Numbered from the stretch's first letter, positions 8,196 to 17,319 are shown. The stretch: 64,000 nt of DNA from Bacillus_BU sp051233475 (GCF_051233475.1 NZ_JBKFGH010000026.1:62001-126000); one strand, 5' to 3'. Notes: generated by a model not told the origin, from the letters alone. Made by a program: numbers and translations.

Positions 8196-8681
8196 TTAAT
8201 TATATCTCGATTTTATTAACCGGTAGTATAGACCCGTTATTGTTTGAATCACTAAAAAGACTGGAAAAGAGTAAGAAAGTTTATAACCGTTCTGAAAGTG
8301 CAGGATGTCCAGCTTAGTAAAAGCCCACTGCGCTCCAATACCGATAAAGGCCCATGCGATTACATAAATAATCAGTGTCTTTTTAGTAATCGTTAATTTT
8401 TCATACAAATAAATAAACATAAACCCAAACGGAGCAAATAAGAAATGATAGGCTAGATCAAATAATTCATAGCGATTTGAATCATTTAACCTATAAAAAT
8501 CCATTAAACCACCGCCAATTGTAAAATCAAATAGAATCCCAATTGTAAATCCCCATACTAGAGCTACAACTGTGATATCAGCGGGAAGTTTTTTACGTAA
8601 AAGAAAAATTGGGATATAAGCAAAGCCATTCATCACCATTATGGCTATTTCGTTTTTATCAAAGCTGTCCCATAAGATCAT
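8196..8681 (-). CDS. Integral membrane protein, CBO0543-like
   Basis: A 161-residue protein with about five hydrophobic helices and short polar loops. Its composition and pattern resemble the CBO0543 family of Bacillus/Clostridium membrane proteins; the function is unknown. The start overlaps the stop of the upstream gene by 4 nt (ATGA), indicating translational coupling within a three-gene - strand operon. Confidence 0.6.
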   Translation of the reverse strand: MILWDSFDKNEIAIMVMNGFAYIPIFLLRKKLPADITVVALVWGFTIGILFDFTIGGGLMDFYRLNDSNRYELFDLAYHFLFAPFGFMFIYLYEKLTITKKTLIIYVIAWAFIGIGAQWAFTKLDILHFQNGYKLSYSFPVFLVIQTITGLYYRLIKSRYN

Positions 8682-9157
8682 GTGAATTTGACCTCTCTAA
8701 TCACAAATTTGCGGAATAATTTATAGGAGTAGTAGGCTATTAAGTGAAGCGCGATAAAGTATAAAATTTCATATGCAAAGTTCCATCTGGTGAAGTGAGT
8801 AATGTTGTAATAAAGGGATAGAGTTGACATTAGAGCCAATAGGGAAATCGAGCCAAGTATGGTCACTAAGGACTTAACTCTCGATTTTGAATGAAGCAGG
8901 AAATTTAATTGTGTCACTAAAATCAAAGGAATAGTAATACTTCTATGTAATAAGAAAGCTGTGTAATTAATTGGTTCGTTGGTTATTTTAATGAATTTAA
9001 ATTCCTCAAATATAATCCATGACCAATTCACGTTAATAATGAGGATAATTAATATGATAAAGGTATTTTCTAATAGAGATATTTTTTTTTGGATAACTGC
9101 AAAGATAACTGAGACGAGCCAAGCAACAAAGAAAAACACGGAGAATCCCAAATTCAT
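8678..9157 (-). CDS. Integral membrane protein, unknown function
   Basis: A 159-residue protein with about five transmembrane helices and a basic C-terminus (FRKFVIREVKFT). It is translationally coupled to the following gene by a 4-nt overlap and lies 25 nt after the preceding one. It appears to belong to the same small membrane protein group as its neighbours, but no catalytic residues are obvious. Confidence 0.6.
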   Translation of the reverse strand: MNLGFSVFFFVAWLVSVIFAVIQKKISLLENTFIILIILIINVNWSWIIFEEFKFIKITNEPINYTAFLLHRSITIPLILVTQLNFLLHSKSRVKSLVTILGSISLLALMSTLSLYYNITHFTRWNFAYEILYFIALHLIAYYSYKLFRKFVIREVKFT

Positions 9158-9182
9158 CCCTCTTTTCTATGGTAATAAATAA

Positions 9183-9671
9183 TCATGAGCTACTTTTTTC
9201 CTTTAAAGCGGGCTTAAATATTGATTCCTGCCATTTGTAGAATCCGTATAAAATGATCGCAAATGTGACGAAAAGAAAAAAACGTTCCCATGGAGTAATA
9301 TTAACTAGCGTGTAAATACCTAAAATATTATGAAACAAATAATGGAACGGAAAAATTGCAAACAGGAAATCCAGAATGATGTTCGTAATAAGGTATCTCC
9401 AAAACCTTCCATATGTAAAATAAAAAATCCATAAAGTGAGGACTGGGAAACCACCAAAAATACCTGAAACATATAAGGGTTTCAGCCAAGGGATAATGTT
9501 CTCATTAATTACCCAATGATTTTCGTTTTTTGCGATCACGTTATAAATAATCATTAAATATGAGGCCAATATAGCTGGTGGGGCAAAACGTTTAATGTCC
9601 TCTTTGTTTAAAAAGAATAATGTGAACCACGGAGCAATTAAGATCGTCCATAGTATAACCTTGTTAAGCAT
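9183..9671 (-). CDS. Small membrane protein of a paralogous family (PWxTLFFxxK type)
   Basis: A 162-residue protein with about five hydrophobic helices. The N-terminal segment APWFTLFFLNKEDIKRFAP recurs in changed form at 31717-32205 (VPWLTSPLLGK), at 47281-47742 (FSWLSLAFFGKRNIKKFLP) and in a truncated copy at 25409. It heads a - strand operon of three membrane proteins. Function unknown. Confidence 0.6.
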   Translation of the reverse strand: MLNKVILWTILIAPWFTLFFLNKEDIKRFAPPAILASYLMIIYNVIAKNENHWVINENIIPWLKPLYVSGIFGGFPVLTLWIFYFTYGRFWRYLITNIILDFLFAIFPFHYLFHNILGIYTLVNITPWERFFLFVTFAIILYGFYKWQESIFKPALKEKSSS

Positions 9672-9735
9672 ACAATTCCGTCCTTATTATTAAATTGATG
9701 TGGTTAGTTTTTTCTGGAAATAAGATTCATATACA

Positions 9736-9965
9736 TACATGAGCATAAATATAAAAACAAGTGCATAAATCCAAAACTTGTCCGATAAAATTTAAAGTTG
9801 TCCGATAAATTTCGGAACATGTCCGATAAAATTTAAAAGTTGTCCCATATATTTCAAAAGTTGTCCGATAAAATTTAAAAGTTGTCCCATATATTTTCTG
9901 AAATGTCCCATATCCACATTTAGATGAGCATAACGACCTTCCCGCGAGCAAATATTTTGATGAAA
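9736..9965. repeat. 21-bp-phased TGTCC repeat element, copy A
   Basis: TGTCC begins at 9779, 9799, 9820, 9841, 9862, 9883 and 9904, that is seven copies at 20-21 bp intervals separated by AT-rich filler (GATAAAATTTAAAAGT or CATATATTT). The block is bracketed by GAGCATAA and GCGAGCAAATAT, which also bracket the related element at 47812-47995. The rest of the gap up to 10153 holds no gene that I can support. A - strand frame across the element reflects its repetition and is not a gene. Confidence 0.75.
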
Positions 9966-10153
9966 AAGTGGAAAATCCTCAAAAAAAGAGGATTTTAAGG
10001 GAAAACTTTATCATTCTGCCTAAAAAATCAGTATTTTTATTAAAAAAGCTCTATAAAATATCCAATTTCATGCTACCGTGTGGTTAATTGCTTTAAATGA
10101 CGTGTTGATTGGAACACGTCATTTTTGATTTTAAAAACAACAATTTTAAAAAA

Positions 10154-10402
10154 TTAAAACTGCAATGTATCCTGTGGAATTGGTGCATGACCTAGCTCTA
10201 CTACTTTTTCAGTAATGTCATTTTCATTGTCCCAAGTCACCTTTTCAATCACAGTTTTACGACAGCCGGTATCCATCTTAAGTTTTTTGATCCATTGATA
10301 TGCCAAGTTAGGTATATCGTCTTCTTTCCAAACTTTAAAATCTCCTCCGCACATTGTCCGATTTCCTTCAATATTCAAATGTACCTTTAAATTAATATGC
10401 AA
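10154..10402 (-). CDS. Hypothetical protein (82 aa)
   Basis: A soluble protein starting with TTG at 10402, with GAGGAGG seven bases upstream. It has two Cys (about residues 18 and 47) and several Trp, ending APIPQDTLQF. I do not recognise a family. It is preceded by its own short intergenic region and may be monocistronic. Confidence 0.5.
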   Translation of the reverse strand: MHINLKVHLNIEGNRTMCGGDFKVWKEDDIPNLAYQWIKKLKMDTGCRKTVIEKVTWDNENDITEKVVELGHAPIPQDTLQF

Positions 10403-10495
10403 AACAAAACCTCCTCGCTATATAATTATACAAACATGCGTTCGATTTTTATAGAGAAAATTGTCGAGCCCTTCACTGAAGACTGTTGAAAATGT

Positions 10496-10524
10496 TAAAA
10501 GGCATCATCCATCAGGATGGTGCC
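10496..10524 (-). terminator. Terminator after the RNase J gene
   Basis: On the - strand GGCACCATCC-tgat-GGATGATGCC followed by TTTT, 20 nt past the stop of the RNase J gene. Confidence 0.75.
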
Positions 10525-10544
10525 TCCACGTTACCGACTTAAAC

Positions 10545-12218
10545 CTAAATTTCAATAATAATAGGCAAAATCATCGGCTTTCTTTTTGTATGTTTGAATA
10601 AATACTGTCCAACCGACTTTCTAATACTTTGTTTTATGACATTCCATTGCCGTACGTTATCTCCTTGAAGTTCTTTGACGGTTCTTTTTACAAGATCATT
10701 AATTTCTTTAAGAAGATCCTCTGATTCTTTAACGTAAACAAACCCGCGCGTAATTGTATCTGGACCCTGAATGATTTTGAGATCACGTTTACTTAATGTT
10801 AAAACAATAACGACCATTCCATCTTCAGAAAGCTGTCTACGGTCCCGCAATACAACCTCCCCGACATCACCAACACTTACCCCGTCAACGTAAGTATCGC
10901 CGGCAGGGATGCTTCGAGTCTGACGAGCAACAGAGTTATTAACATCGACAACATCCCCATTTTTAATAATAAAAGTATTTTCACGCTCTACTCCAACGGA
11001 TTCAGCTAACAACATATGATGGTGCAGCATTCGATATTCTCCGTGAATCGGAATAAAATAGGTAGGCTTCATTAAGGTGAGCATTAGTTTTAAATCCTCC
11101 TGATAGCCATGTCCAGAAACGTGCATTCCGGTGGAGCTGCCAGACCCATAAATAACTTTAGCACCAAGCTCAAATAAGTTGTTGATGATCCGGGAAACAT
11201 CCTTTTCATTGCCAGGAATAGGGGAAGCGGCAAAAATTACCGTATCACCGGGATAAACGGAGGCATCCCGATAGTTTCCTGTCGCTAAACGGGCTAGGGC
11301 AGCATTGGGCTCACCCTGACTTCCGGTACATAGAATAACAACCTTCTCAGGAGCCAGTTTATCTATCTCATTTGCATCAATTAACATGCCTTCAGGAATC
11401 GTAATGTAGCCGCGTTCAATCGCAACCGAAACAACATTGACCATACTTCGGCCGAGCAGGGCTATCTTTCGGTTAGTCTTTATGGCTGCTTCTACAACTT
11501 GTTGAACACGATTTATATTGGATGCGAAAGTCGAGATAAAGATTTTCCCTTGTGCATTCATAAAGGCCGTGTCCATATGCTTAGCTACCATTTGCTCGGA
11601 TGGAGTTAAGCCTGTTCGTTCCGCATTGGTGCTTTCAGATATCAGAACTAAGACACCTTCATCACCGATTTTAGCCATCTTATGAATATCCGAATATTGA
11701 TTGTTCTCGGGTGTGAAATCGAATTTAAAGTCCCCGGTATGTACCACATTTCCTTCCGGTGTATGAAACACAATGCCGAGGCAATCAGGAATACTATGGC
11801 TTACTCTGAAAAAGGATACGTCGATTTCACCAAAATTAAGCAGTGAATTTGAATCAATCTGGACGAGCTTCGTATCCCTTGTGAGTCGATGTTCGTCTAA
11901 TTTTAATTCAATTAAGCCTAATGTAAAACGTGTTGCGTAAATAGGTACGTTTAATTTTTTTAAAAAGAAAGGAATCCCACCAATATGATCCTCATGTCCA
12001 TGTGTCACGATTAATGCACGGATTTTCTCTTTATTTTCTTCCAAGTAGGTAATATCGGGAATAATTAAATCTACTCCTAACAGACTCTCATCCGGAAACT
12101 TACCTCCACAGTCAATAATCACGATATCATTGGAATATTGGACAACATACATATTCTTACCAATCTCATTTATACCACCTAAGGCCATAATCGATAATGT
12201 ATTTTCTTGGGTTGCCAT
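10545..12218 (-). CDS. Ribonuclease J (metallo-beta-lactamase/beta-CASP RNase)
   Basis: A 557-residue enzyme, close to B. subtilis RNase J1 (555). The zinc motif HGHEDHIGG (about residue 74) is complete, as are TGDFKFD (motif 3) and the beta-CASP/C-terminal signatures SGHGYQED and MPI-HGEYRM-type PIHGEYRML. The C-terminus KRKPMILPIIIEI is the family ending. It degrades and matures RNA by 5'-exo and endonuclease action. The intact HGHEDH distinguishes it from catalytically weak J2. It carries J1-like and J2-like positions (STNAERTGLTPSE), so it could be a third paralog; which of J1/J2/J3 cannot be settled here. ATG at 12218 follows GGGAGGATGTAAT. Confidence 0.9.
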   Translation of the reverse strand: MATQENTLSIMALGGINEIGKNMYVVQYSNDIVIIDCGGKFPDESLLGVDLIIPDITYLEENKEKIRALIVTHGHEDHIGGIPFFLKKLNVPIYATRFTLGLIELKLDEHRLTRDTKLVQIDSNSLLNFGEIDVSFFRVSHSIPDCLGIVFHTPEGNVVHTGDFKFDFTPENNQYSDIHKMAKIGDEGVLVLISESTNAERTGLTPSEQMVAKHMDTAFMNAQGKIFISTFASNINRVQQVVEAAIKTNRKIALLGRSMVNVVSVAIERGYITIPEGMLIDANEIDKLAPEKVVILCTGSQGEPNAALARLATGNYRDASVYPGDTVIFAASPIPGNEKDVSRIINNLFELGAKVIYGSGSSTGMHVSGHGYQEDLKLMLTLMKPTYFIPIHGEYRMLHHHMLLAESVGVERENTFIIKNGDVVDVNNSVARQTRSIPAGDTYVDGVSVGDVGEVVLRDRRQLSEDGMVVIVLTLSKRDLKIIQGPDTITRGFVYVKESEDLLKEINDLVKRTVKELQGDNVRQWNVIKQSIRKSVGQYLFKHTKRKPMILPIIIEI

Positions 12219-13002
12219 ATTACATCCTCCCAATTCCAATTAAATATTAATAGTATGTCCAAAGGATTTTATAAAATGAATAACAGAATTGGAAAATTCA
12301 TGAATCTATACATTGGCTGCAATATATTTGGAGTGCTCAGAATCGGAAAGAGAGGCATTTGTTCTAATATGAAAAATTAAACCTGAAAATAGATTTGTGA
12401 AATTTTTCTGAAAATAGGCAAAAGCGGTGTTTTTCATTTGTGGACTGTTGAAAAAGCAAATTTTTGAAGGGGAAATTATTAAAAAAACTAGAAATTAGTT
12501 CATTCTTCAGATAAGAAACCTAAAAAATTGTTCTGTTTTTTTGAGGAAATAAATTATTATATCTTAATTGAAAAAGATGTCAATACTTGGTGATTTGGGT
12601 AGGGTAGAGTATAGGAATATTCTTCCTTAAAAATTAAAAAATGGTATTTCGATAAAATAAATTATAATTTATAATGTACAGGAGGTGATGAAGCTTACAA
12701 TAAGTTCAACGATGACATTCGTTAAATCACCTGCAAACTTCTCTGATAAACCTCCTCAATAAATCAAACTACATCGTAAGGTTATTCCCGCAGTAAAACT
12801 CATTTTTTAATAAAAAATACATGGAAATACCTCTCCAAGATTGTCATTCTTATTCCAATAAAACCTTACACATCTATATACAAAATCCCTTAGCTAACCA
12901 ATTCTAACAACAAATCACTGCTGCCGAATTTCAATATACTGTGAAACCACTAATATATAAATACTCTTCAACATAGAACCTCTAAAAATGAACATAATGG
13001 AA
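12219..13002. other. Gene-poor stretch with one possible 24-codon frame
   Basis: No conventional gene is visible in these 780 bp. At 12680-12690 AGGAGGTGATG offers a ribosome binding site very close to an ATG (12688), opening a 24-codon frame to 12762. The same AGGAGGTGAT can pair with ATCACCT at about 12726, which would hide the ribosome binding site. A TATAAT-like sequence lies just upstream (about 12665). This may be a small regulated peptide or an RNA, but the evidence is weak. Confidence 0.3.
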
Positions 13003-13130
13003 TTTAAGGAGGTGAGTTTGATGTGAAAAAAAGCAAAATAAAAACCCTTTAGCGGCAAAGTCCTGCCAGACACTCGCCAAAGGGTTGGGGAGCTGGAGTA
13101 TACCAACTCTTAGTGTTAGTATACTCCTAA
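13003..13130 (+). pseudogene. Remnant of a type I toxin-like (holin-like peptide) locus
   Basis: AAGGAGGTGAGTTTGATG (13006-13023) is the leader typical of Bacillus holin-like toxin peptides, but the ATG is followed at once by TGA. The next bases, AAAAAAGCAAAATAA, look like the usual Lys-rich end of such peptides. They are followed by a hairpin AACCCTTT/AAAGGGTT (13043-13086) and a perfect dyad GGAGTATAC/GTATACTCC (13095-13127), resembling the toxin and antisense-RNA terminators of these loci. I infer that the transmembrane coding part was deleted. Confidence 0.35.
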
Positions 13131-13174
13131 TTTACTCAAAATGGAAAGATGAAAACGAATGGAGAGTGAAAAAG

Positions 13175-13738
13175 ATGGAGATATTAACTAATTATGTAAT
13201 TAATACAAAAACAAGTGTGATTATTCCCATGTACGAGAAAAATGGGTATTTGTATTCCTGTGTCATTGAAGGAAAACTAATATTTTTAGTAGCGATGTCC
13301 CCTAGAAAATTAATTAATCAAAGTTTGTTATATTTTGCAAAGGATCTAAAGGGTGCCAGCTCAGGAGCTAAATCGATTCTCGGAAATATAAGTATGCTGC
13401 CAATTTCTATTTGCAGTCAGCTTGGTATCTTTTGGTTTCCAAGCAACTCTCCTTCGAATGAGGATTGTATCTGGATTGCACAGGCACATGTAGTGGATTA
13501 TAAGCAAACGGATAAACACAAAACGGATGTGTATTTATCTTCTGGACACATTGTAACGATCAATATGAATAAGAAAAGATTTGAAAAGAAATTTGATCGT
13601 GCTACAAAGCTGAGGCATGTTCTTACCGAGAGGATCAAGTCACCGGAAAAAATGAATACTGAGTTAGGACAAAGCGGATTCCAAATTAGAAAAGAACCTG
13701 GGAAAAATAATTACGAAATTAATGGGTTAGATGAATAA
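13175..13738 (+). CDS. comK: Competence transcription factor ComK
   Basis: A 187-residue protein matching ComK from residue 5 to about 150: YVINxxTxxIIP at the start, VAMSPRKLINQSLLYF, GASSGAKSILG, and FWFPSNSPSNEDCIWIAQAHV where B. subtilis has LFPTxSxxxxxCGWISxVHV. ComK is the master activator of the DNA-uptake genes and binds AT-box pairs as a tetramer. The ATG at 13175 follows GGAGAG at 13161-13166; an upstream extension in frame has no ribosome binding site. The upstream 40 bp are AT-rich but no clear ComK box pair was identified. Whether the strain becomes competent cannot be read here. Confidence 0.85.
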   Translation: MEILTNYVINTKTSVIIPMYEKNGYLYSCVIEGKLIFLVAMSPRKLINQSLLYFAKDLKGASSGAKSILGNISMLPISICSQLGIFWFPSNSPSNEDCIWIAQAHVVDYKQTDKHKTDVYLSSGHIVTINMNKKRFEKKFDRATKLRHVLTERIKSPEKMNTELGQSGFQIRKEPGKNNYEINGLDE

Positions 13739-13876
13739 TTTATAACGTCGTAACCCGTCCTTTTTGAACAAGTTGCCAACTTCAAATCGCCCATGAATAC
13801 CAACTTCCTGTCACAAATCAACCTTGTTGGGGCATAAGTTATATGAAAGTTTACGTTTTAGACAGGAGGAAAAGGT

Positions 13877-14557
13877 ATGAATTCTTATTATCGTTATTGG
13901 CCAAATTTAAACCAATATCATTATGGGTATGATTCCATTCAACCACATCCATATGCACAGCTACCATATTATGATTTTAATGGAGTTCCATTTGGATATC
14001 CAAATGATTTAGACCGCCAGCAACCGGTTAGAGGCCAGGCTACTTGGACAAAGGGAGGAAAGGTAACAAAATGCGGGATCCCGTGGTCACTTAATCGATA
14101 CTTGACTGCGGCGGTTGGAGCAAATTCTCCTTATAAGTGTGGACAGACGCTTAAAATTAGAAACCTTACCACACCTGGTTCTAGAGAAATTATTGTAACA
14201 GTAGTCGACCAGGTTGCGGGATTCCCTGCAAATCGAATAAATTTGCATCGCAGAGCCTTTGAAGCACTTGGCGCAAACCCGAGCTTAGGTGTTATTAATA
14301 TTGATATTATTCCATCACCAGCTTTAGCGGAAGAAAAATGGGGGAAATACTTAGTCGAGGTTACACAATCGGCCTATCCAGGTTATAACATTATTGATTA
14401 TAAATCTGTTGGAAAAACCCAGGTCTCCGCAGAGCAAACGAGGGAAACCTTTGAATTTATTTTACAATCACCGCGGGAAAGAATTAGAGTTCGAGGGAAT
14501 GTTGTTTATAATCCGAGAACCAATCGAGTTATCTCATTTGATATTGTAGAGTTTTGA
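13877..14557 (+). CDS. Double-psi beta-barrel protein with DUF3889 C-terminal domain
   Basis: A 226-residue protein. Residues 1-50 are Tyr/Pro-rich without a clear signal peptide. Residues about 55-145 form an RlpA/expansin-like double-psi barrel (GGKVTKCGIPWSLNRYLTAA; VVDQVAGFPANRINLHRRAFEALG). Residues about 150-226 resemble the DUF3889 domain found in bacilli. RlpA-like barrels bind peptidoglycan or polysaccharide; the Asp of the VTVVDQ strand is conserved. The Tyr-rich N-terminus recalls spore or cell-surface proteins. AGACAGGAGGAAAAGGT upstream gives a strong start. Confidence 0.75.
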   Translation: MNSYYRYWPNLNQYHYGYDSIQPHPYAQLPYYDFNGVPFGYPNDLDRQQPVRGQATWTKGGKVTKCGIPWSLNRYLTAAVGANSPYKCGQTLKIRNLTTPGSREIIVTVVDQVAGFPANRINLHRRAFEALGANPSLGVINIDIIPSPALAEEKWGKYLVEVTQSAYPGYNIIDYKSVGKTQVSAEQTRETFEFILQSPRERIRVRGNVVYNPRTNRVISFDIVEF

Positions 14558-14667
14558 TTTATTTTTATTCTAAAATAATTAATTTATCCGAATTTTATTT
14601 ATTTTAATAAAAAAATATATACTTTTATTAGATTTTAATGTATCCTAAAAAATATTAAAATAATAAA

Positions 14668-14917
14668 ACACGGTGATAGGTTTTTTAGTAGTCTTTTTAT
14701 CCTTGATTGCAGAGAGCTAGTGGGCGGTGAAAACTAGTACAGATAACAAGATGAATTTCGTTCCTGGAGTATCTTTTTCGACCTATGAAGAAAAAGGCGG
14801 GTTGTCTCGATATCGACAATTAAGCTGGGGAATATGGTGACATATTCTCAATTAGGGTGGTACCGCGATAAAAGTCGTCCCTACGTTAATACAATACGTA
14901 GGACGACTTTTTTTTAT
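14668..14917 (+). promoter_or_regulatory. T-box leader, specifier read as UUC (Phe)
   Basis: The T-box sequence AGGGTGGTACCGCG lies at 14854-14867, followed by a terminator hairpin AAAGTCGTCC.../GGACGACTTT (14870-14916). Stem I starts with a kink-turn-like GGTGATAGG and loop E AGTA (14687-14690); the apical part has GGGCGGTG, as in glyQS. On the 3' side GAA (14753-14755) precedes T-TTC-G, so by the usual layout (GAA, one base, specifier, purine) the specifier is TTC, 14757-14759. It should sense uncharged tRNA-Phe and switch on the transporter downstream. Confidence 0.88.
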
Positions 14918-14941
14918 TTTAATCTTTTGGAGGTAGAAGTT

Positions 14942-16282
14942 TTGAAAAATATGGAACAATGGTCATCAAAGATTGGTTTTATTTTAGCAGCGGGAGGATC
15001 AGCCATTGGGCTTGGAGCGATATGGAAGTTTCCTTATATCGCTGGAGTGAGCGGTGGAGGAGCATTCTTTCTAATTTTTACATTGTTTACATTGTTTTTA
15101 GGCCTTCCCTTACTCATTGCTGAATTTGTAATTGGACGCAAAACACAAAAGAATGCGATCGAAGCGTACCAAGAGCTTGCTCCGAAATCGAATTGGCAAT
15201 TGATTGGGTACTTAGGAATGATCACATGCTTTATATTGCTCTCATTTTATAGTGTTATTGGTGGATGGATTATTGCTTATATTTGGAAAGCGATCACTGG
15301 ACAGCTTAGCGGACTGACTCAATCAGAGTATGGGGAATTGTTTGGGGCAACCATTTCAAATCCTTATGGCAGCGTATTTGTACAATTTATCTTTATGATC
15401 TTCACCATTTTTGTCGTCGCAAAAGGAGTTCAAAAAGGAATTGAAAAAGCTAGTGAGATTATGATGCCGATCTTATTTATCCTTTTTATTGCCTTAATCG
15501 TAAGATCGCTAACTTTAGACGGAGCGATGGAGGGTGTCACATTTTTATTTAAACCCGATTTTCAGCAAATTTCAGCTGAAACCATTCTTTTTGCATTAGG
15601 ACAATCCTTCTTTGCCTTAAGTGTGGGAGTTTCCGTTATGGTTACGTATAGTTCATATTTATCAAAGGAAGAAAGCTTAGTTGGTTCTGCTTTATCGATT
15701 GTTGGCTTAAACCTATTTATTATCATTTTGGCTGGACTTGCTATTTTCCCTGCCGTGTTCTCATTTGGCTTGAAGCCGGATGCTGGTCCGGTATTATTAT
15801 TTAATGTTCTGCCAAATGTGTTTAATCAGATGCCATTTGGAATAATCTTTTTCGTTGCTTTCTTAATTTTATTCTTGTTTGCAGCACTTACGTCTGCCTT
15901 TTCCATGCTTGAAATTATTGTATCGGTAATCTCAAAAGGCGATATTCAGAAAAGGGCCAAATGGTCTTGGATAATGGGACTTGCTATTTTTGTTTTCGGT
16001 ATTCCATCGGCCCTTTCATTTGGCGTTTTAAGTGAAGTCCTCGTTTTTGGTAAGACTATTTTTGATGGAGCCGATTATTTGGTAAGTAATGTGCTGATGC
16101 CGGTTGGTGCATTATTAATTTCGATTTTTGTACCGTTAAAAATAAAGAAGTCAGCTTTATATGAAGAATTATCATTGGGCGGGGGAATACCTTTAGGGTT
16201 ATTCAATATTTGGTTTTATTTAATTCGCTATGTAGCTCCAATTGCCATTCTGGTAGTGTGTTATCATGTCATAAAAGGGTAA
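14942..16282 (+). CDS. Sodium:neurotransmitter symporter (NSS/SNF) family amino-acid transporter
   Basis: A 446-residue protein with about eleven transmembrane segments. The N-terminal signature SSKIGFILAAGGSAIGLGAIWKFPY is the unwound TM1 region that binds Na+ and substrate. It is a bacterial NSS transporter of the YocR/YhdH/MhsT type. TTG at 14942 is chosen because GGAGG (14929-14933) is 8 nt away; further upstream codons would lie inside the T-box. The T-box with a Phe specifier implies that phenylalanine (or aromatic residues) is the substrate, which is inference. Confidence 0.85.
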   Translation: MKNMEQWSSKIGFILAAGGSAIGLGAIWKFPYIAGVSGGGAFFLIFTLFTLFLGLPLLIAEFVIGRKTQKNAIEAYQELAPKSNWQLIGYLGMITCFILLSFYSVIGGWIIAYIWKAITGQLSGLTQSEYGELFGATISNPYGSVFVQFIFMIFTIFVVAKGVQKGIEKASEIMMPILFILFIALIVRSLTLDGAMEGVTFLFKPDFQQISAETILFALGQSFFALSVGVSVMVTYSSYLSKEESLVGSALSIVGLNLFIIILAGLAIFPAVFSFGLKPDAGPVLLFNVLPNVFNQMPFGIIFFVAFLILFLFAALTSAFSMLEIIVSVISKGDIQKRAKWSWIMGLAIFVFGIPSALSFGVLSEVLVFGKTIFDGADYLVSNVLMPVGALLISIFVPLKIKKSALYEELSLGGGIPLGLFNIWFYLIRYVAPIAILVVCYHVIKG

Positions 16283-16292
16283 ATAATAATGA

Positions 16293-16325
16293 GGACCTGA
16301 ATCTTGAAGGAGATCAGGTTCTTTT
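16293..16325 (+). terminator. Terminator after the NSS transporter
   Basis: GGACCTGA-TCT / AGATCAGGTTC hairpin followed by TTTTC. Confidence 0.6.
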
Positions 16326-16389
16326 CATTTGGAAAAAGTTCTAGTTCTGGTTCTGGTTTTAAGTTTTAAAGAAGAAAGGGGCACTATTT

Positions 16390-17286
16390 TTGAAGAAGCA
16401 AGGGGTTATTTCACTTGGAGAGGCATTTGTTGATTTAATTTCTCTCGATTTAACAAATACAAAATTTCAGCCTTTTTTAGGGGGAGCCACGGTGAATGTG
16501 GCGGTGGGAACGAGAAGATATGGGATTCCTACGCATTATTTATGTAAATTAGGAACGGATGAAACAAGCATTTTTGTCGAGAAGGAACTTAAGAAAGAGC
16601 AAGTCAATCTCGATTTTTGTGTTGAGTCTGCGGCCAAAAAGGTCTGTTGTGTATACGTACATATAAATAAACATGGTGATCGATACTTTCATTCCTACAT
16701 AAACGAAACTCCGGATGAATGGCTGACCGAAACAGAACTATCAAAAGAACCATTTGAATCAGGAAAAATATTTTACTTTGGCTCTGGTACATTGTTTCAT
16801 CCCACATCGCGAAAAACGACTGTATTTGCTCTACACTATGCTAGGGAATGCGGAACATTAGTGGCATTCGATACGAATATTCGTTTGAAGCGGTGGGAAA
16901 GTGAAGAAATATGCAGGGAAACAATTTGTTCGTTTATAAAACAAGCCGATCTCGTCAAAATGGCTGACGACGAATTGTTTTTCCTGACAGAAGAGAAAAC
17001 AATCGAAGAAGCACTTAACAAAATATCCGACTGGAACATCCCATTTCTGTTTATAACGAAAGGAAAGAAAGGGGCCTATGCGGTTCACGACCGAAAAAAA
17101 ATAGCGGTACCCGGAATAGAAATAAATGCGGTGGATACAACAGGGGCAGGAGATGCCTTTATGGCAGCTATTTTATACTGCTTCCATGAAAAAGGAATTC
17201 CTGCGGATGAATCTCAATTGAAAGAATATCTTGAAATTGCCAATCAAGCTGGGGCGCTGGCAACTACAAAAATTGGCTCATTGTAG
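16390..17286 (+). CDS. PfkB family sugar kinase, fructokinase-like
   Basis: A 298-residue ribokinase-fold kinase. GEAFVDLI near the N-terminus, GGATVNVAVGTRRYG (PfkB signature 1, about residue 30) and DTTGAGDAFMA (signature 2 with the catalytic Asp, about residue 252) are complete. The overall pattern is closest to fructokinases (ScrK type) but ribokinase or 2-keto-3-deoxygluconate kinase activity cannot be excluded. Start is TTG at 16390 after an AGAAAGGGG ribosome binding site. It is monocistronic and followed directly by a repeat array rather than a clear terminator. Confidence 0.8.
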   Translation: MKKQGVISLGEAFVDLISLDLTNTKFQPFLGGATVNVAVGTRRYGIPTHYLCKLGTDETSIFVEKELKKEQVNLDFCVESAAKKVCCVYVHINKHGDRYFHSYINETPDEWLTETELSKEPFESGKIFYFGSGTLFHPTSRKTTVFALHYARECGTLVAFDTNIRLKRWESEEICRETICSFIKQADLVKMADDELFFLTEEKTIEEALNKISDWNIPFLFITKGKKGAYAVHDRKKIAVPGIEINAVDTTGAGDAFMAAILYCFHEKGIPADESQLKEYLEIANQAGALATTKIGSL

Positions 17287-17319
17287 CTTGGTTGAAACCA
17301 TTTTTGAGGGTTTTTTATG

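Noticed and set aside
8979..9182. 67-codon + strand frame
   Set aside because: Antisense of the membrane protein gene at 8678-9157.
9727..9951. 74-codon frame on the - strand
   Set aside because: It consists of the 21-bp TGTCC repeat (peptide repeats YGTTFKFYRTT) and has no ribosome binding site.
13085..13174. N-terminal extension of ComK
   Set aside because: It would start inside the toxin-remnant hairpin, and a good ribosome binding site precedes the ATG at 13175.
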